Source of the DNA: Turneriella sp.
GTDB lineage: Bacteria > Spirochaetota > Leptospiria > Turneriellales > Turneriellaceae
Direction of reading: 5' to 3'
DNA: 64,000 nucleotides
NCBI GenBank assembly: GCA_019186965.1
Contig: JABARV010000015.1
Location: 1 to 64,000 of the forward strand
Position 1 is the stretch's first letter, and each line of letters opens with the position of its first letter. Position numbers and translations under genes: made by a program. A model generated the notes under the pieces. The model was not told the origin of the DNA. It made no database searches and saw only the letters and a list, made by a program, of their open reading frames with translations. Positions 54,866 to 63,936 of this stretch are shown here, one piece after another.

Positions 54866-56800
54866 CTATTTATAACTACGCTGTGTTAAGTGCACAACGT
54901 CGAATTTGAGTTCTTCTTTATGGAGCTCTTCTTCTTTACCTTCGCCTTTGTATTCCCATGCACCCACGTACGCAAAGTTGGCGTCGTCGCGCTTAGCTTC
55001 GCCTTCGTCGGTTTGGTATTCTTCGCGGAAGTGACCTCCGCACGATTCTTTGCGATGCAACGCGTCGCGCGCCATAAGTTCTCCTAATTCCATAAAGTCG
55101 TGCACGCGGCCTGCTTTTTCTAAAGATTCGTTGATGCTGCTTCCTGAGCCAGGCACTTTAACATTTTTCTTGAAGTCTTCGCGGATCTGTTGGATTTCCC
55201 CGATTGCTTTAGTGAGTCCCGCTTCGGTGCGGCCCATACCCACGTAGTGCCACATGACATGGCCCAGTTGGCGGTGGAGTTCGTCGACGGTTTTGTTTCC
55301 CTTTGTTTCTAAAAACTTTGCAGTTTGTTCCTTAATACCTTGTTCAGCATCGGTGAACTCTTTACCTTCGGTGGATGGCCTATCGAAGCCCACTGTAGCT
55401 AAGTAGTCGCCAATTGTTGAAGGAAGAACAAAATATCCATCCGCCAAACCTTGCATCAGCGCCGAAGCACCCAAACGGTTTGCGCCGTGGTCAGAAAAGT
55501 TTGCTTCGCCGCCGACATAAAGGCCAGGAATTGTCGACATGAGGTTGTAGTCGACCCAAAGCCCACCCATCGTGTAGTGGACAGCAGGATAAATTTTCAT
55601 CGGCATTTTGTATGGATTTTCACCGGTGATTTTTTCGTACATCTCGAAAAGATTGCCGTAGCGTTCGGCGATAGTGTGTTCACCCAAGCGTTCAATCGCC
55701 GACTTGAAATCGAGAAATACCGAAAGGCCGGTAGGGTTCACACCAAAGCCGTGGTCGCAGCGCTCTTTCGCCGCACGCGAAGCCACGTCGCGAGGTACCA
55801 AGTTGCCGAATGAAGGGTAGCGGCGTTCAAGGTAGTAGTCACGCTCTGAATCAGGGATGTCGTTTGCGGTAATCTCGCCACGTTGCAATCTTTCTGCGGT
55901 GGCTTTGTCTTTGGGTACCCACACGCGGCCATCGTTACGCAGCGACTCGCTCATGAGCGTGAGTTTCGACTGGTAATCGCCGCTCGTGGGGATGCATGTG
56001 GGATGTATTTGTGTATAGCAAGGGTTTGCAAAAAATGCCCCGCGTTTATGTGCACGCCACGATGCAGTTGCGTTAGAATGTTTTGCATTTGTCGAAAGGA
56101 AATATACGTTTCCGTAACCACCTGTTGCGAGAACAACCGCGTGCGCCGCGTGGCGTTTGATTTCACCGGTGACAAGGTTACGAGTGATGATACCTTTTGC
56201 GTGGCCGTTTACGACAACAAGATCGAGCATCTCGTGGCGGGTGTGCATTTTAACTGTTCCCACGTGGATTTGGCGGTTGAGCGCAGAATAAGCGCCCAGG
56301 AGTAATTGCTGACCCGTTTGGCCTTTTGCATAAAAAGTACGCGACACTTGCGCACCACCGAAAGAGCGGTTGTCGAGTAAACCACCGTATTCGCGTGCAA
56401 ACGGCACGCCTTGCGCTACCGCCTGGTCGATAATGTTCACCGACACCTCGGCGAGGCGGTATACGTTGCCTTCGCGTGAACGGTAGTCGCCACCTTTGAC
56501 GGTGTCGTAAAAAAGACGGTATACCGAGTCGCCGTCGTTGTGGTAATTCTTGGCGGCGTTAATGCCCCCCTGTGCGGCAATCGAGTGCGCACGGCGCGGG
56601 CTATCGTGGAATGAAAACGCGTGGACGTTATACCCCAACTCGCCTAATGACGCAGCCGCAGCGGCGCCGGCAAGGCCTGTACCCACGACAATGACATCAA
56701 GTTTTCGTTTGTTAGCGGGATTTACAAGTTTTAGTTTTGCTTTATAGTCTCGCCACATCGTTTCGAGGGGGCCTTGGGGAATTTTAGAGTCAAGTTTCAT
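54866..56800 (-). CDS. sdhA: Succinate dehydrogenase/fumarate reductase flavoprotein subunit
   Basis: A 644-residue flavoprotein from the ATG at 56800; a TTG five codons earlier is an alternative. Motifs: [19 protein letters not shown] (FAD), [15 protein letters not shown] with His72 for the covalent [52 protein letters not shown] and [20 protein letters not shown]. Length and layout fit the type B (Bacteroidetes/spirochaete-like) SdhA. sdhB and sdhC are not next to it: a terminator lies downstream and a divergent gene upstream. Confidence 0.95.
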   Translation of the reverse strand: MKLDSKIPQGPLETMWRDYKAKLKLVNPANKRKLDVIVVGTGLAGAAAAASLGELGYNVHAFSFHDSPRRAHSIAAQGGINAAKNYHNDGDSVYRLFYDTVKGGDYRSREGNVYRLAEVSVNIIDQAVAQGVPFAREYGGLLDNRSFGGAQVSRTFYAKGQTGQQLLLGAYSALNRQIHVGTVKMHTRHEMLDLVVVNGHAKGIITRNLVTGEIKRHAAHAVVLATGGYGNVYFLSTNAKHSNATASWRAHKRGAFFANPCYTQIHPTCIPTSGDYQSKLTLMSESLRNDGRVWVPKDKATAERLQRGEITANDIPDSERDYYLERRYPSFGNLVPRDVASRAAKERCDHGFGVNPTGLSVFLDFKSAIERLGEHTIAERYGNLFEMYEKITGENPYKMPMKIYPAVHYTMGGLWVDYNLMSTIPGLYVGGEANFSDHGANRLGASALMQGLADGYFVLPSTIGDYLATVGFDRPSTEGKEFTDAEQGIKEQTAKFLETKGNKTVDELHRQLGHVMWHYVGMGRTEAGLTKAIGEIQQIREDFKKNVKVPGSGSSINESLEKAGRVHDFMELGELMARDALHRKESCGGHFREEYQTDEGEAKRDDANFAYVGAWEYKGEGKEEELHKEELKFDVVHLTQRSYK

Positions 56801-56961
56801 ACCTATCTGACGCAATTTTGTATCCAGTTAGGTAGTAAACGGATTTTATATTTTTACCGTTTTTAAATCCCGTTTAACGCTGTCGAAAACCCCCGAATAA
56901 TCGAATGCAAACCGAGCAGCGTCTTTAGTCCGTGGAGTCGAGGAATTTTCATAGCTATACA

Positions 56962-56997
56962 CAATCTAAACTATTTGGATTTAAATAGTTTAGATTG
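56962..56997. promoter_or_regulatory. 15-bp inverted repeat overlapping a TTGACA box
   Basis: CAATCTAAACTATTT (56962-56976) and AAATAGTTTAGATTG (56983-56997) pair exactly around six bases. The right arm runs into TTGACA (56995-57000), a good -35 box for the plus strand, though I cannot see a fitting -10. The palindrome lies between divergent sdhA and the ADC-like cluster. No T-run follows, so an operator for a dimeric regulator is more likely than a terminator. Confidence 0.55.
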
Positions 56998-57078
56998 ACA
57001 TTTTGTTCATCTTTGCTGGAAGAGTTATGTTGGTGCTAATTCTATCGGAGATTAAAGGAGTGTATAGTAGGGGGCAAA

Positions 57079-57855
57079 GTGGCGAGTAATAATTTTTTCA
57101 CAAATGTTGCCCAAGAGCGTGTCGAAGTTGCAGGCATTACCTATAACTCACCACTTTTTTATCATGACTTTTCGTTTGATGCCATTATTTTCCGTACTCC
57201 CCGCGGTATTGTTGAAAAATTTTTACCGTCGTCGGAGTATGTACCCATCGCCGATTTTACTGGGTGCGCTTTAACTGCGTTGCTGCTTTTTGAATACCGC
57301 GAAACCGAAGTTAACCCTTACAATGAAGTTGCACTTTGTATACCACTTTTAGCTTATGGTAAAAAACCAAATTTTCCAATTTTTAGTATTTTAGAATCTT
57401 TTTTTCGCCGTTCGCTCCATGCGCACGTGGTAGACTTGCCGGTTAATACCGAACCAGCGCTACGCGGTGGGGTTGATGTCATTGGCTATCCGAAATTTAT
57501 TGCGGATATTACCTTTTCAGATGAAAACGGTAAGCGTTCGTGTGAAATCACAGACAAAAAACACCAAACCCGCTTAATGAAAATAACTTACGAAAATACA
57601 AAAGGGCTTCGATTAGGTTCACAAAAATTAACTTTTCATAGTTATCCAGTAAAAGAAGATAAAACTCTTTTTACCACGTTCCGGCTGGAGTTTGATAGTA
57701 TACGCACCTGTTTTATAAAACCCAAAATTAATTTAAGCCTGGGTGATGGCCCGTTTGCAGAGGCCGCTTCGGACTTGTTACAAAATCCTATCCTAACAGT
57801 ATCAAGTAAAAAAGGAAGGGGAATTCTTTATTTTCCGGAGGTAGCAAATGCGTAA
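57079..57855 (+). CDS. Acetoacetate-decarboxylase-family protein (first copy)
   Basis: A 258-residue protein starting at GTG after GGGGG. It matches the ADC-like fold: VNPYNEVALCIPLL, VVDLPVNTEPALRGGVDVIGYPKFIADI (about 115-142). The Lys in GYPKF is at the place of the ADC Schiff-base Lys region. Related members decarboxylate beta-keto acids or act as aldolases/dehydratases, so acetoacetate need not be the substrate. It overlaps the next gene by 8 bases. A second ADC-like gene closes the cluster at 61572. Confidence 0.82.
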   Translation: MASNNFFTNVAQERVEVAGITYNSPLFYHDFSFDAIIFRTPRGIVEKFLPSSEYVPIADFTGCALTALLLFEYRETEVNPYNEVALCIPLLAYGKKPNFPIFSILESFFRRSLHAHVVDLPVNTEPALRGGVDVIGYPKFIADITFSDENGKRSCEITDKKHQTRLMKITYENTKGLRLGSQKLTFHSYPVKEDKTLFTTFRLEFDSIRTCFIKPKINLSLGDGPFAEAASDLLQNPILTVSSKKGRGILYFPEVANA

Positions 57856-59107
57856 AAAAGTAGCGATTATTGGCGGTGGCATCGGCGGTTTAACAGCTGC
57901 GTATAAACTACACCCCATGCATGAAATTACACTTTTTGAGAAAGAGAACCGTCTTGGTGGGAATGCATTTTCACACCGTACAAAAGACGGGTACCAAGTC
58001 GATATTGCGGTGGCAGCGTTTGGTAAAGCAGGGTATCCCAATTTTTTTGCGCTTCTGGATGAACTGAAAGTAGAACGCGGACGTTCTTTAAATTCGTGCG
58101 TGAGCTTTTATAATCTTGATTCACAAAAGGGAATCTACATTACTCCTTTTAGTTTAAAGGGACTTGTTGCACAAAATTTTGCGATGTTCAAGCCACAAAA
58201 CCTTGCGGCGTTTTATCGGCTCACCAAGGCACTCTATGAAGCAAAAGAAATGCTGCACAAAGGCGAGTTAAAGGACAAGACGATGTTCGAGGCTTTTGGC
58301 GAAAAGCCATGGTTTTCAGGAGATGTGAAAGCTTTTTTCATGAGCGCATTGTGCCTTTTGTCTTCAATGCAAGCAAATGAAATTTTAGCGGCGCCTGCGG
58401 AATTCTTTATCCGTAAGCTTGAGCACCATAACGATTTGATCTCAGCCAAATCTTTTTATTCGATTACTGCAATTAAAAACGGTACACAGAGTTATGTAAA
58501 TGCATTGGCCGATAAATTTCGTGATCGAATTTATCAAAAGTCCGCTGTTAAAGAAGTTTGTCGAGAAAACGGTAAGGTATTTGTTATCGATGGAACGGGA
58601 GTAAAGCACGAATTTGATTGTGTTGTTATGGCGACACCTGCAGATGAAAGCCTTAGGCTTTTAAAAAACCCCACAGAAAAAGAGAAAAAAATTATGGGTA
58701 AATGGAAGTATAAAAAAGGTAAAGTGGTAGTCCATAAAGATACGGCAAAATTTCCTCCGCGCAATTTGATTCAAGCATATACTTTCCTTTACACCGACAA
58801 CGAAAAAGGGTTCGATACTTCGGTGTCGGGTGCGTTATGGCACGAACCGGGTGTTGACGAAAACTGTCCTTATGTAAGTACACAGCACCCAAACTTTGCA
58901 ATCGATCCGAATAAAATTGATTTTGAGACGTCGCTTCTTACCCCGATTTACGATAAATCTTCTGTCCAAACGATTGATAAGTTGCCTTCATTAAATGGTA
59001 CGCTCAATACGTATTACTGCGGTAGCTATTTCGGTTTTGGCCTTCACGAAGATGCAGTCGTCTCTGCAATGAACGCCGCAAAATTGATAAACGAACAAAC
59101 GGTGTAA
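57848..59107 (+). CDS. FAD-dependent amine-oxidase-like oxidoreductase
   Basis: A 419-residue flavoprotein. The FAD site is VAIIGGGIGGLTAAYKL (4-20), followed by LFEKENRLGGNAFSHRTKDGYQVDIAVAAFG, and the C-terminal FAD contact YYCGSYFGFGLHEDAVVSAMNAAK. This is the pattern of COG2907-type oxidoreductases, related to phytoene desaturase and amine oxidases, often found with fatty-acid-modifying enzymes. It overlaps the ADC-like gene before it and is 9 bases from the next gene, so it belongs to the cluster. Substrate unknown. Confidence 0.85.
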   Translation: MRKKVAIIGGGIGGLTAAYKLHPMHEITLFEKENRLGGNAFSHRTKDGYQVDIAVAAFGKAGYPNFFALLDELKVERGRSLNSCVSFYNLDSQKGIYITPFSLKGLVAQNFAMFKPQNLAAFYRLTKALYEAKEMLHKGELKDKTMFEAFGEKPWFSGDVKAFFMSALCLLSSMQANEILAAPAEFFIRKLEHHNDLISAKSFYSITAIKNGTQSYVNALADKFRDRIYQKSAVKEVCRENGKVFVIDGTGVKHEFDCVVMATPADESLRLLKNPTEKEKKIMGKWKYKKGKVVVHKDTAKFPPRNLIQAYTFLYTDNEKGFDTSVSGALWHEPGVDENCPYVSTQHPNFAIDPNKIDFETSLLTPIYDKSSVQTIDKLPSLNGTLNTYYCGSYFGFGLHEDAVVSAMNAAKLINEQTV

Positions 59108-59116
59108 AAATCTAAA

Positions 59117-60241
59117 ATGGACGCAAATGCGGTAGACGAGCTTATTGGGCACACCGCTGCATTCCGTGCACGCCATTTAGATGGAGCCTTTGCATACACC
59201 GAAAAGGTTTGCGATGCGCAAACTTTACTTTCGTGGCGCGACAAATGTATTGCGCTGGGTTTGGAAACTCCCTTGGCAGAGGAGCGTTTAGGTAATGCTA
59301 CTTTTTTTGCAAATGGCCATCCACTTTTTTTGTACCTTGCATCCCTTAAAGAAATTGCAATGGCAAACGCAAGCCTTGCGTGGATAACACACGAAAGTTT
59401 GCTTTCAAATGCGTTTAGTAAAATTTTTTCTTGGGAAGAAAATACAAAATTTACTCCAACCTACATCCATCTACAAGGCGCAAATGGCTTGGCGCGGCTT
59501 TCCCTCTCGCATTTTTTTTCGGGAGAGCTTTCCGAAGAAGACCATGTTTTTCTTGAGGAGTATTTTGTATCTGAAAACCATCCTTTTTTTGTTTATGGAA
59601 TAAGCGCTCCTACGCAATTTATTGCTCCCCTTTTTTCTAAAAAAAATCAACAAGTCGAATGGCATCTTTTTGAGGCGGATTTAACCCGCGACGAAAAAAT
59701 TTTTCGTGCGCATGGATTTGACGAGCTTTCTTTAAGAGAAGTTGCTGTTAAAAAAAGTATAAAACAGTTTTTGTGCGAAGATTCTTTAAGCGCAAAAATA
59801 CTTTTTGAGAACGCTCTTTCTTTAACAGCGCTTGTACAAATTGCTATTGGGTGGGGACTTTTAGAAAACGCGAAACAAAAAATGCAACGTTATACATCTG
59901 AACGTAAGCAAGGCGGAAAAATTATCGCCGAGCATGCAGCAGTGCGCCGGATGCTGGGTGAAGTTTTGCGTACTCTTGAAACTGTGCAAGCATCGCTGCG
60001 CGGGGTAACTATTGGCAGTGCATCTTTTGTGAAAATAGCAACTGCGCTTTCTTTAAAAGCGACACTTGTAGAAAAAATGCACAGCGCAGCGACAGTGGCG
60101 TTACAGTCATTCGGAGGCTACGGTTTTATGCGCGACTACGGTATGGAAAAAATTTTGCGCGGTATGGGACACCTAAGAGGAAACTTCGGAACGGCGCTTG
60201 AGGTTGAACTTTTTTTAAGTGCGTTTAAGGAACCTTCATGA
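59117..60241 (+). CDS. Acyl-CoA-dehydrogenase-like protein lacking the usual catalytic motif
   Basis: A 374-residue protein with the layout of acyl-CoA dehydrogenases: an N-terminal helical part, a short beta region (FRAHGFDELSLREVAV) and a C-terminal helical part with YTSERKQGGKIIAEHAAVRRML and VALQSFGGYGFMRDYGMEKILR. The motif after this normally is the catalytic E-G-T; here it reads GHLRGNFGTALE, and the FAD/substrate T-N-G-type strands of the middle domain are weak. It overlaps the next, intact dehydrogenase gene by 4 bases, as in known heteromeric pairs in which one subunit is non-catalytic. Confidence 0.78.
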   Translation: MDANAVDELIGHTAAFRARHLDGAFAYTEKVCDAQTLLSWRDKCIALGLETPLAEERLGNATFFANGHPLFLYLASLKEIAMANASLAWITHESLLSNAFSKIFSWEENTKFTPTYIHLQGANGLARLSLSHFFSGELSEEDHVFLEEYFVSENHPFFVYGISAPTQFIAPLFSKKNQQVEWHLFEADLTRDEKIFRAHGFDELSLREVAVKKSIKQFLCEDSLSAKILFENALSLTALVQIAIGWGLLENAKQKMQRYTSERKQGGKIIAEHAAVRRMLGEVLRTLETVQASLRGVTIGSASFVKIATALSLKATLVEKMHSAATVALQSFGGYGFMRDYGMEKILRGMGHLRGNFGTALEVELFLSAFKEPS

Positions 60242-61554
60242 AAAATGTATCTCATTTAAACGTAGATCGCTTTGAACCTAAAAACGCAATACGCAATATG
60301 CCGCAATTGACGCGGTTTATCGCCGAATACGAAAGCGCTCCGCAATGGGAAATAGACACAAAGGCGCTACCCACTGCCCTTCAAGCGTATAGGCGAAAAT
60401 GCCGTGCATTCGCCGATAAATACATCCGTCCATACGCTTTAGCCCTAGATGCGCAAAAAGATAAAACGGCGGAGGAGGAAATCCTCGTTAGGGCGGGGAA
60501 AGAAGGTTTTCTTTCGGATATGCTGCCGTGGCCTTTGGGTTCTCAGCCTGCGTCTGTTGCTTTAGAACCTTTGCACTGGGTGCAGTCTCTTAAAATGGAA
60601 GAATTTTGTGCCGCATGCGGAGGTATAGGGCTTTTACTGGGGGCGCACGGTTTGGGCATGGCGCCCTTTATACTCTCTGGCGATTTGCGGATGGTATTTA
60701 AGTACGTCCTCCCCATCAACCGCGAAAATAGCGCAGGTGTGCCGCACATCGCAGCGTTTGCCATTACAGAACCTGCAGCAGGTTCTGATGTCGAAGAAAC
60801 CGAAGGCGCACGCGTTTATACTCCGGGAACTACTGCGAAGCGAACTTCAGGCGGATGGATACTTAACGGAAGAAAAGTTTTTATCTCTGGTGGAGATATT
60901 GCGCGTACGGTCACTGTTTTTGCCGCTATTGAGAAAGAAGGAGTTGATTCGTGGACGTGCTTTGCTGTTCCCAAAGAAACGGTTGGGTTTAGCGTAGGCA
61001 GGAACGAGCTTAAAATGGGGCAAAGGGCGTCTTCTGCTACAGAGCTTATTTTTGAAGACGCTTTTGTTTCCGACGCCAATGTTGTAGGTGGTGTACGTGG
61101 TGGTTGGTCGCTTTGCCGTACAGTCCTTAACTATTCCCGTATTCCCGTTGCTGCAATCGCATTGGGAATTGCGCGTGGTGCATTCGAGGCTGCGATTGAA
61201 TTTGCGTCAAAGCAAAAATTGGGTGGACAGACGCTAAACCAATACCAAGAGGTACAACTGTCGCTTGCGCGGATGTATACGTTAACCACCGCGATGCGTT
61301 CTACAGTGTGGAACCTTGCGGCGCATTGGACTCAGCGGCAAAGCCATGCATCGGCGGCAAAAGTGTTTTGTTCGGATACAGCAATGGAGGTAGCAAATTT
61401 GGCGATGGAGCTTATGGGAAACCACGGACTTTTTACGCATAATTTAGCAGAAAAAGCGTTTCGCGACGCACGGTTAACGCAAATTTACGAAGGTACAAAC
61501 CAAATTAACTTACTCGGAATTATAGAAGACCAGTACGAAGATTTTTTTAAATAG
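60238..61554 (+). CDS. Acyl-CoA dehydrogenase
   Basis: A 438-residue complete dehydrogenase. N-terminal helices, then FAFAITEPAAGSDVE-type FAD motif (AAFAITEPAAGSDVEE, about 177-192), SGGWILNGRKVFISGGD, KMGQRASSATELIFEDAFV, and the C-terminal LMGNHGLFTHNLAEKAFRDARLTQIYEGTNQI with the catalytic Glu. It introduces a double bond alpha-beta to the thioester and passes electrons to ETF. N-terminal 40 residues extend beyond the standard fold. Coupled to the degenerate paralogue upstream. Confidence 0.92.
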   Translation: MKNVSHLNVDRFEPKNAIRNMPQLTRFIAEYESAPQWEIDTKALPTALQAYRRKCRAFADKYIRPYALALDAQKDKTAEEEILVRAGKEGFLSDMLPWPLGSQPASVALEPLHWVQSLKMEEFCAACGGIGLLLGAHGLGMAPFILSGDLRMVFKYVLPINRENSAGVPHIAAFAITEPAAGSDVEETEGARVYTPGTTAKRTSGGWILNGRKVFISGGDIARTVTVFAAIEKEGVDSWTCFAVPKETVGFSVGRNELKMGQRASSATELIFEDAFVSDANVVGGVRGGWSLCRTVLNYSRIPVAAIALGIARGAFEAAIEFASKQKLGGQTLNQYQEVQLSLARMYTLTTAMRSTVWNLAAHWTQRQSHASAAKVFCSDTAMEVANLAMELMGNHGLFTHNLAEKAFRDARLTQIYEGTNQINLLGIIEDQYEDFFK

Positions 61555-61571
61555 AACGTTAAGGAGATAAA

Positions 61572-62345
61572 ATGCAAGCAATAGATAAATTTTTCGACGT
61601 ACCCCGTGAAAAAGTAAAAACAACGAAAGGCGAAGTAGAGCTACCTATTCTTTATTACGAACTTGAAATCCTTCTTGCCCTGTTTTTGGTAGATAAAAAG
61701 CCCGCAGAAAAATTGCTCAGCGCGGTAAAGCTAAAGCCTGTCGAGGTTCCATTAGGGAAAACGATCGCGGGGCTAGCTTTTTACCGGTACGACCATACGA
61801 CCGTTGGTACTTACAACGAAGTAGGCTTGGGGATTGCGGCGGTTCCGCAGGAACAGGTGCTTCCCTTACTGTCGGTTACAGATTTTCTGCGGCGTACAGA
61901 AAAACGCCGTTTAGGATTTTACATTACAGATTTACCTGTAACAACTCCCGAAGCAAACGCAGCAGGGCGTGAAATTTGGGGGTACCCTAAATTTGTAACA
62001 AAGCTTCCCATGGAGTTTAGCGACAATGGCTTTAAAGGAGGGGTGTTTGACCCTTCTGGAGGGGAAATCTGTACTTTGTCTGGTTCCATGCGTACATGGC
62101 TCAAACTTCCTGCGTTTGATTTAGTAACGTACACGTTATTAAACGGCGAAAGGATACGCACGACAATTGACGTGCGCGGTAGTTTTTCTTACGGTGCAGG
62201 TTGGGGGCTAAAGCTCCAAGTTGGTTCTTCTGAGCATGTGATGGCCGCACGCCTAAAAGAATTGGGTTTTGATGGAAAAAGCCCGTTGCTTGTCGCCCGT
62301 AGTACAAGTTGGCAATCGCGCCTTAATAAAGGCGTTAGCGGTTGA
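61572..62345 (+). CDS. Acetoacetate-decarboxylase-family protein (second copy)
   Basis: A 257-residue ADC-like protein, a distant relative of the one at 57079. Shared features: TVGTYNEVGLGIAAVP, FYITDLPVTTPEANAAGREIWGYPKFVTKL, with Lys in WGYPKF. Identity between the two seems low outside these motifs, so they probably have different substrates or form a heteromer. AAGGAG precedes the ATG. Last gene of the cluster; its stop overlaps the -35 box of the rpsB promoter. Confidence 0.82.
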   Translation: MQAIDKFFDVPREKVKTTKGEVELPILYYELEILLALFLVDKKPAEKLLSAVKLKPVEVPLGKTIAGLAFYRYDHTTVGTYNEVGLGIAAVPQEQVLPLLSVTDFLRRTEKRRLGFYITDLPVTTPEANAAGREIWGYPKFVTKLPMEFSDNGFKGGVFDPSGGEICTLSGSMRTWLKLPAFDLVTYTLLNGERIRTTIDVRGSFSYGAGWGLKLQVGSSEHVMAARLKELGFDGKSPLLVARSTSWQSRLNKGVSG

Positions 62346-62372
62346 CAGTGTGTCTTAAAACCAAAGTATAAC
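62342..62372 (+). promoter_or_regulatory. Promoter for rpsB-tsf-pyrH
   Basis: TTGACA (62342-62347) and TATAAC (62367-62372) are close to the sigma-70 consensus, with a 19-base spacer, slightly long. The -35 box contains the stop codon of the preceding gene. Transcription starting near 62379 would give a leader of about 150 bases before rpsB. Confidence 0.65.
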
Positions 62373-62510
62373 GGCCTATCATTGCTGTTAGGCCTATAAA
62401 GCCAGCGGCGGTGCGCTGGTAAAACTCCCGTGAATAAAAAGGGTGTGGCAAAATTTAGAATGCCCACCTTGCCAGCGGCGGGCCATCGGCTCAGGGATTT
62501 ATAGGCCGTT
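62370..62510 (+). promoter_or_regulatory. Structured leader of rpsB with competing stems
   Basis: Three segments can pair in different ways: A, AACGGCCTAT (62370-62379); B, TAGGCCTATAAA (62389-62400); C, TTTATAGGCCGTT (62498-62510). A with B gives a 6-bp hairpin, B with C gives 10 bp and A with C gives 10 bp. A further hairpin, CCAGCG/CGCTGG (62402-62407, 62414-62419), can be challenged by a second GCCAGCGGCGG at 62471-62481. C ends 11 bases before the AGGAG of rpsB. This fits autogenous control by S2 or attenuation. Confidence 0.55.
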
Positions 62511-62530
62511 AAGTCGGCTTAGGAGATAAC

Positions 62531-63340
62531 ATGGCAACCATTTCGATGAAAAGCCTTTTAGAGGCTGGGGTTCACTTCGGGCACCAAACGCGCCGCTGGA
62601 ATCCTAAAATGAAAAAGTACATCTTTACTGCGCGTAACGGTATACACATTCTCAACTTACAAAAAACAATTGTTTTAGCAAAAGACGCTTACGAGGCAAT
62701 GCGCGATTTAGCGTCAAAGGGCGGTAAAGTACTCTTTGTGGGTACAAAAAAACAAGCGCATGCTGATATCGAGAAATCGGCGAAGCGTTGCGGAATGCCG
62801 TATATTAACAACCGTTGGTTGGGCGGTCTTCTTACAAATTTTCGTACAGTTAAGCAATCTATCCAACGTTTAAGAAAACTTGAAGACGCGTTTGAAAATA
62901 ACTCAGTCCACGAAATTGTAAAAACAAAAAAAGAGATACTCCAACTAAACCGCGAATTAGCCCGTTTACGCAAGGACCTTTCGGGTATTCGCGACATGAC
63001 AGACCTTCCCGATGCGCTTTTTGTTGTAGACCCCGACCGTGAGGCGATTGCAGTAAAAGAAGCCAATACGCTTGGCATTCCAATTTTTGCGATGGTCGAT
63101 ACAAATTGCAATCCCGATTTAATCCAATACCCTATTCCAGCAAACGACGATGCAATCCGCGCCGTTGCGCTCTTTTTAGAGATTATGGCGAATGCAATCG
63201 AAGAAGGTAAAGAAGGTGGTGAGTTCCAGCAGGTTGAAATTGAAGAAGGCGAAAGTATGGACGAAGACCAACTAAGTAGCTCTATGGAAAAGTTGGACGA
63301 TTTGGAAGAAATTGAATCACGCTACGAGGAGCGTGCATAA
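62531..63340 (+). CDS. rpsB: 30S ribosomal protein S2
   Basis: A 269-residue S2. Signatures: [41 protein letters not shown] and [54 protein letters not shown]-terminal acidic tail of about 40 residues ([19 protein letters not shown]) extends past the usual end. AGGAG eight bases before the ATG. First gene of rpsB-tsf-pyrH. Confidence 0.97.
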   Translation: MATISMKSLLEAGVHFGHQTRRWNPKMKKYIFTARNGIHILNLQKTIVLAKDAYEAMRDLASKGGKVLFVGTKKQAHADIEKSAKRCGMPYINNRWLGGLLTNFRTVKQSIQRLRKLEDAFENNSVHEIVKTKKEILQLNRELARLRKDLSGIRDMTDLPDALFVVDPDREAIAVKEANTLGIPIFAMVDTNCNPDLIQYPIPANDDAIRAVALFLEIMANAIEEGKEGGEFQQVEIEEGESMDEDQLSSSMEKLDDLEEIESRYEERA

Positions 63341-63344
63341 AAAC

Positions 63345-63935
63345 ATGGCAATAGATCAAGAAAAAATTAAAACCTTGCGCGAGATGACCTCTGCGGGGAT
63401 TCTCGACTGTAAAAAAGTTTTAGAAGAAACGGGGGGCGATCTCGAAAAGGCGGCGACGCTCTTGCGCGAACGCGGAATCGTCAAGGCTGTTAAAAAAATG
63501 GATCGTGAAGCATCGGAAGGCACAATTGTTTCGTATGTACACCATAATGGTAAAATTGGCGTTTTGGTCGAGCTTAACTGTGAAACTGACTTCGTTGCAC
63601 GTAACGAAAAATTTGTCGAGTTGGGTAAAAGTATTGCGATGCATATTGCGGCGACAAATCCACTTTTTGTAAAAGTAGAAGATGTTTCTCCAGAAGTTAT
63701 CGAGAAAGAGCGTGAAATCCAACGCGCTGCACTCATCGAAGAAGGAAAACCTGCTGACAAAGTTGATAAAATCCTCGAAGGAAAACTTAAAAAGTTTGCA
63801 TCGGATATTTGTCTCCTTGAACAAGGTTTTGTTAAAGAACCCGAAAAAACAGTAGGGGATATCATCAAAGCGAATATCGCAACTTTAGGCGAAAATATTA
63901 CCGTCGGCCGTTTTGTTCGGTACGCGTTAAAGTAA
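63345..63935 (+). CDS. tsf: Elongation factor Ts
   Basis: A 196-residue EF-Ts from the ATG at 63345, four bases after rpsB; an earlier in-frame start would overlap rpsB. Signatures: IKTLREMTSAGILDCKKVLEETGGDLEKA (UBA-like domain) and VLVELNCETDFVARNEKF. It is the short form with a single core subdomain, as in cyanobacteria and spirochaetes. It exchanges GDP for GTP on EF-Tu. Confidence 0.96.
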   Translation: MAIDQEKIKTLREMTSAGILDCKKVLEETGGDLEKAATLLRERGIVKAVKKMDREASEGTIVSYVHHNGKIGVLVELNCETDFVARNEKFVELGKSIAMHIAATNPLFVKVEDVSPEVIEKEREIQRAALIEEGKPADKVDKILEGKLKKFASDICLLEQGFVKEPEKTVGDIIKANIATLGENITVGRFVRYALK

Positions 63936-63936
63936 A

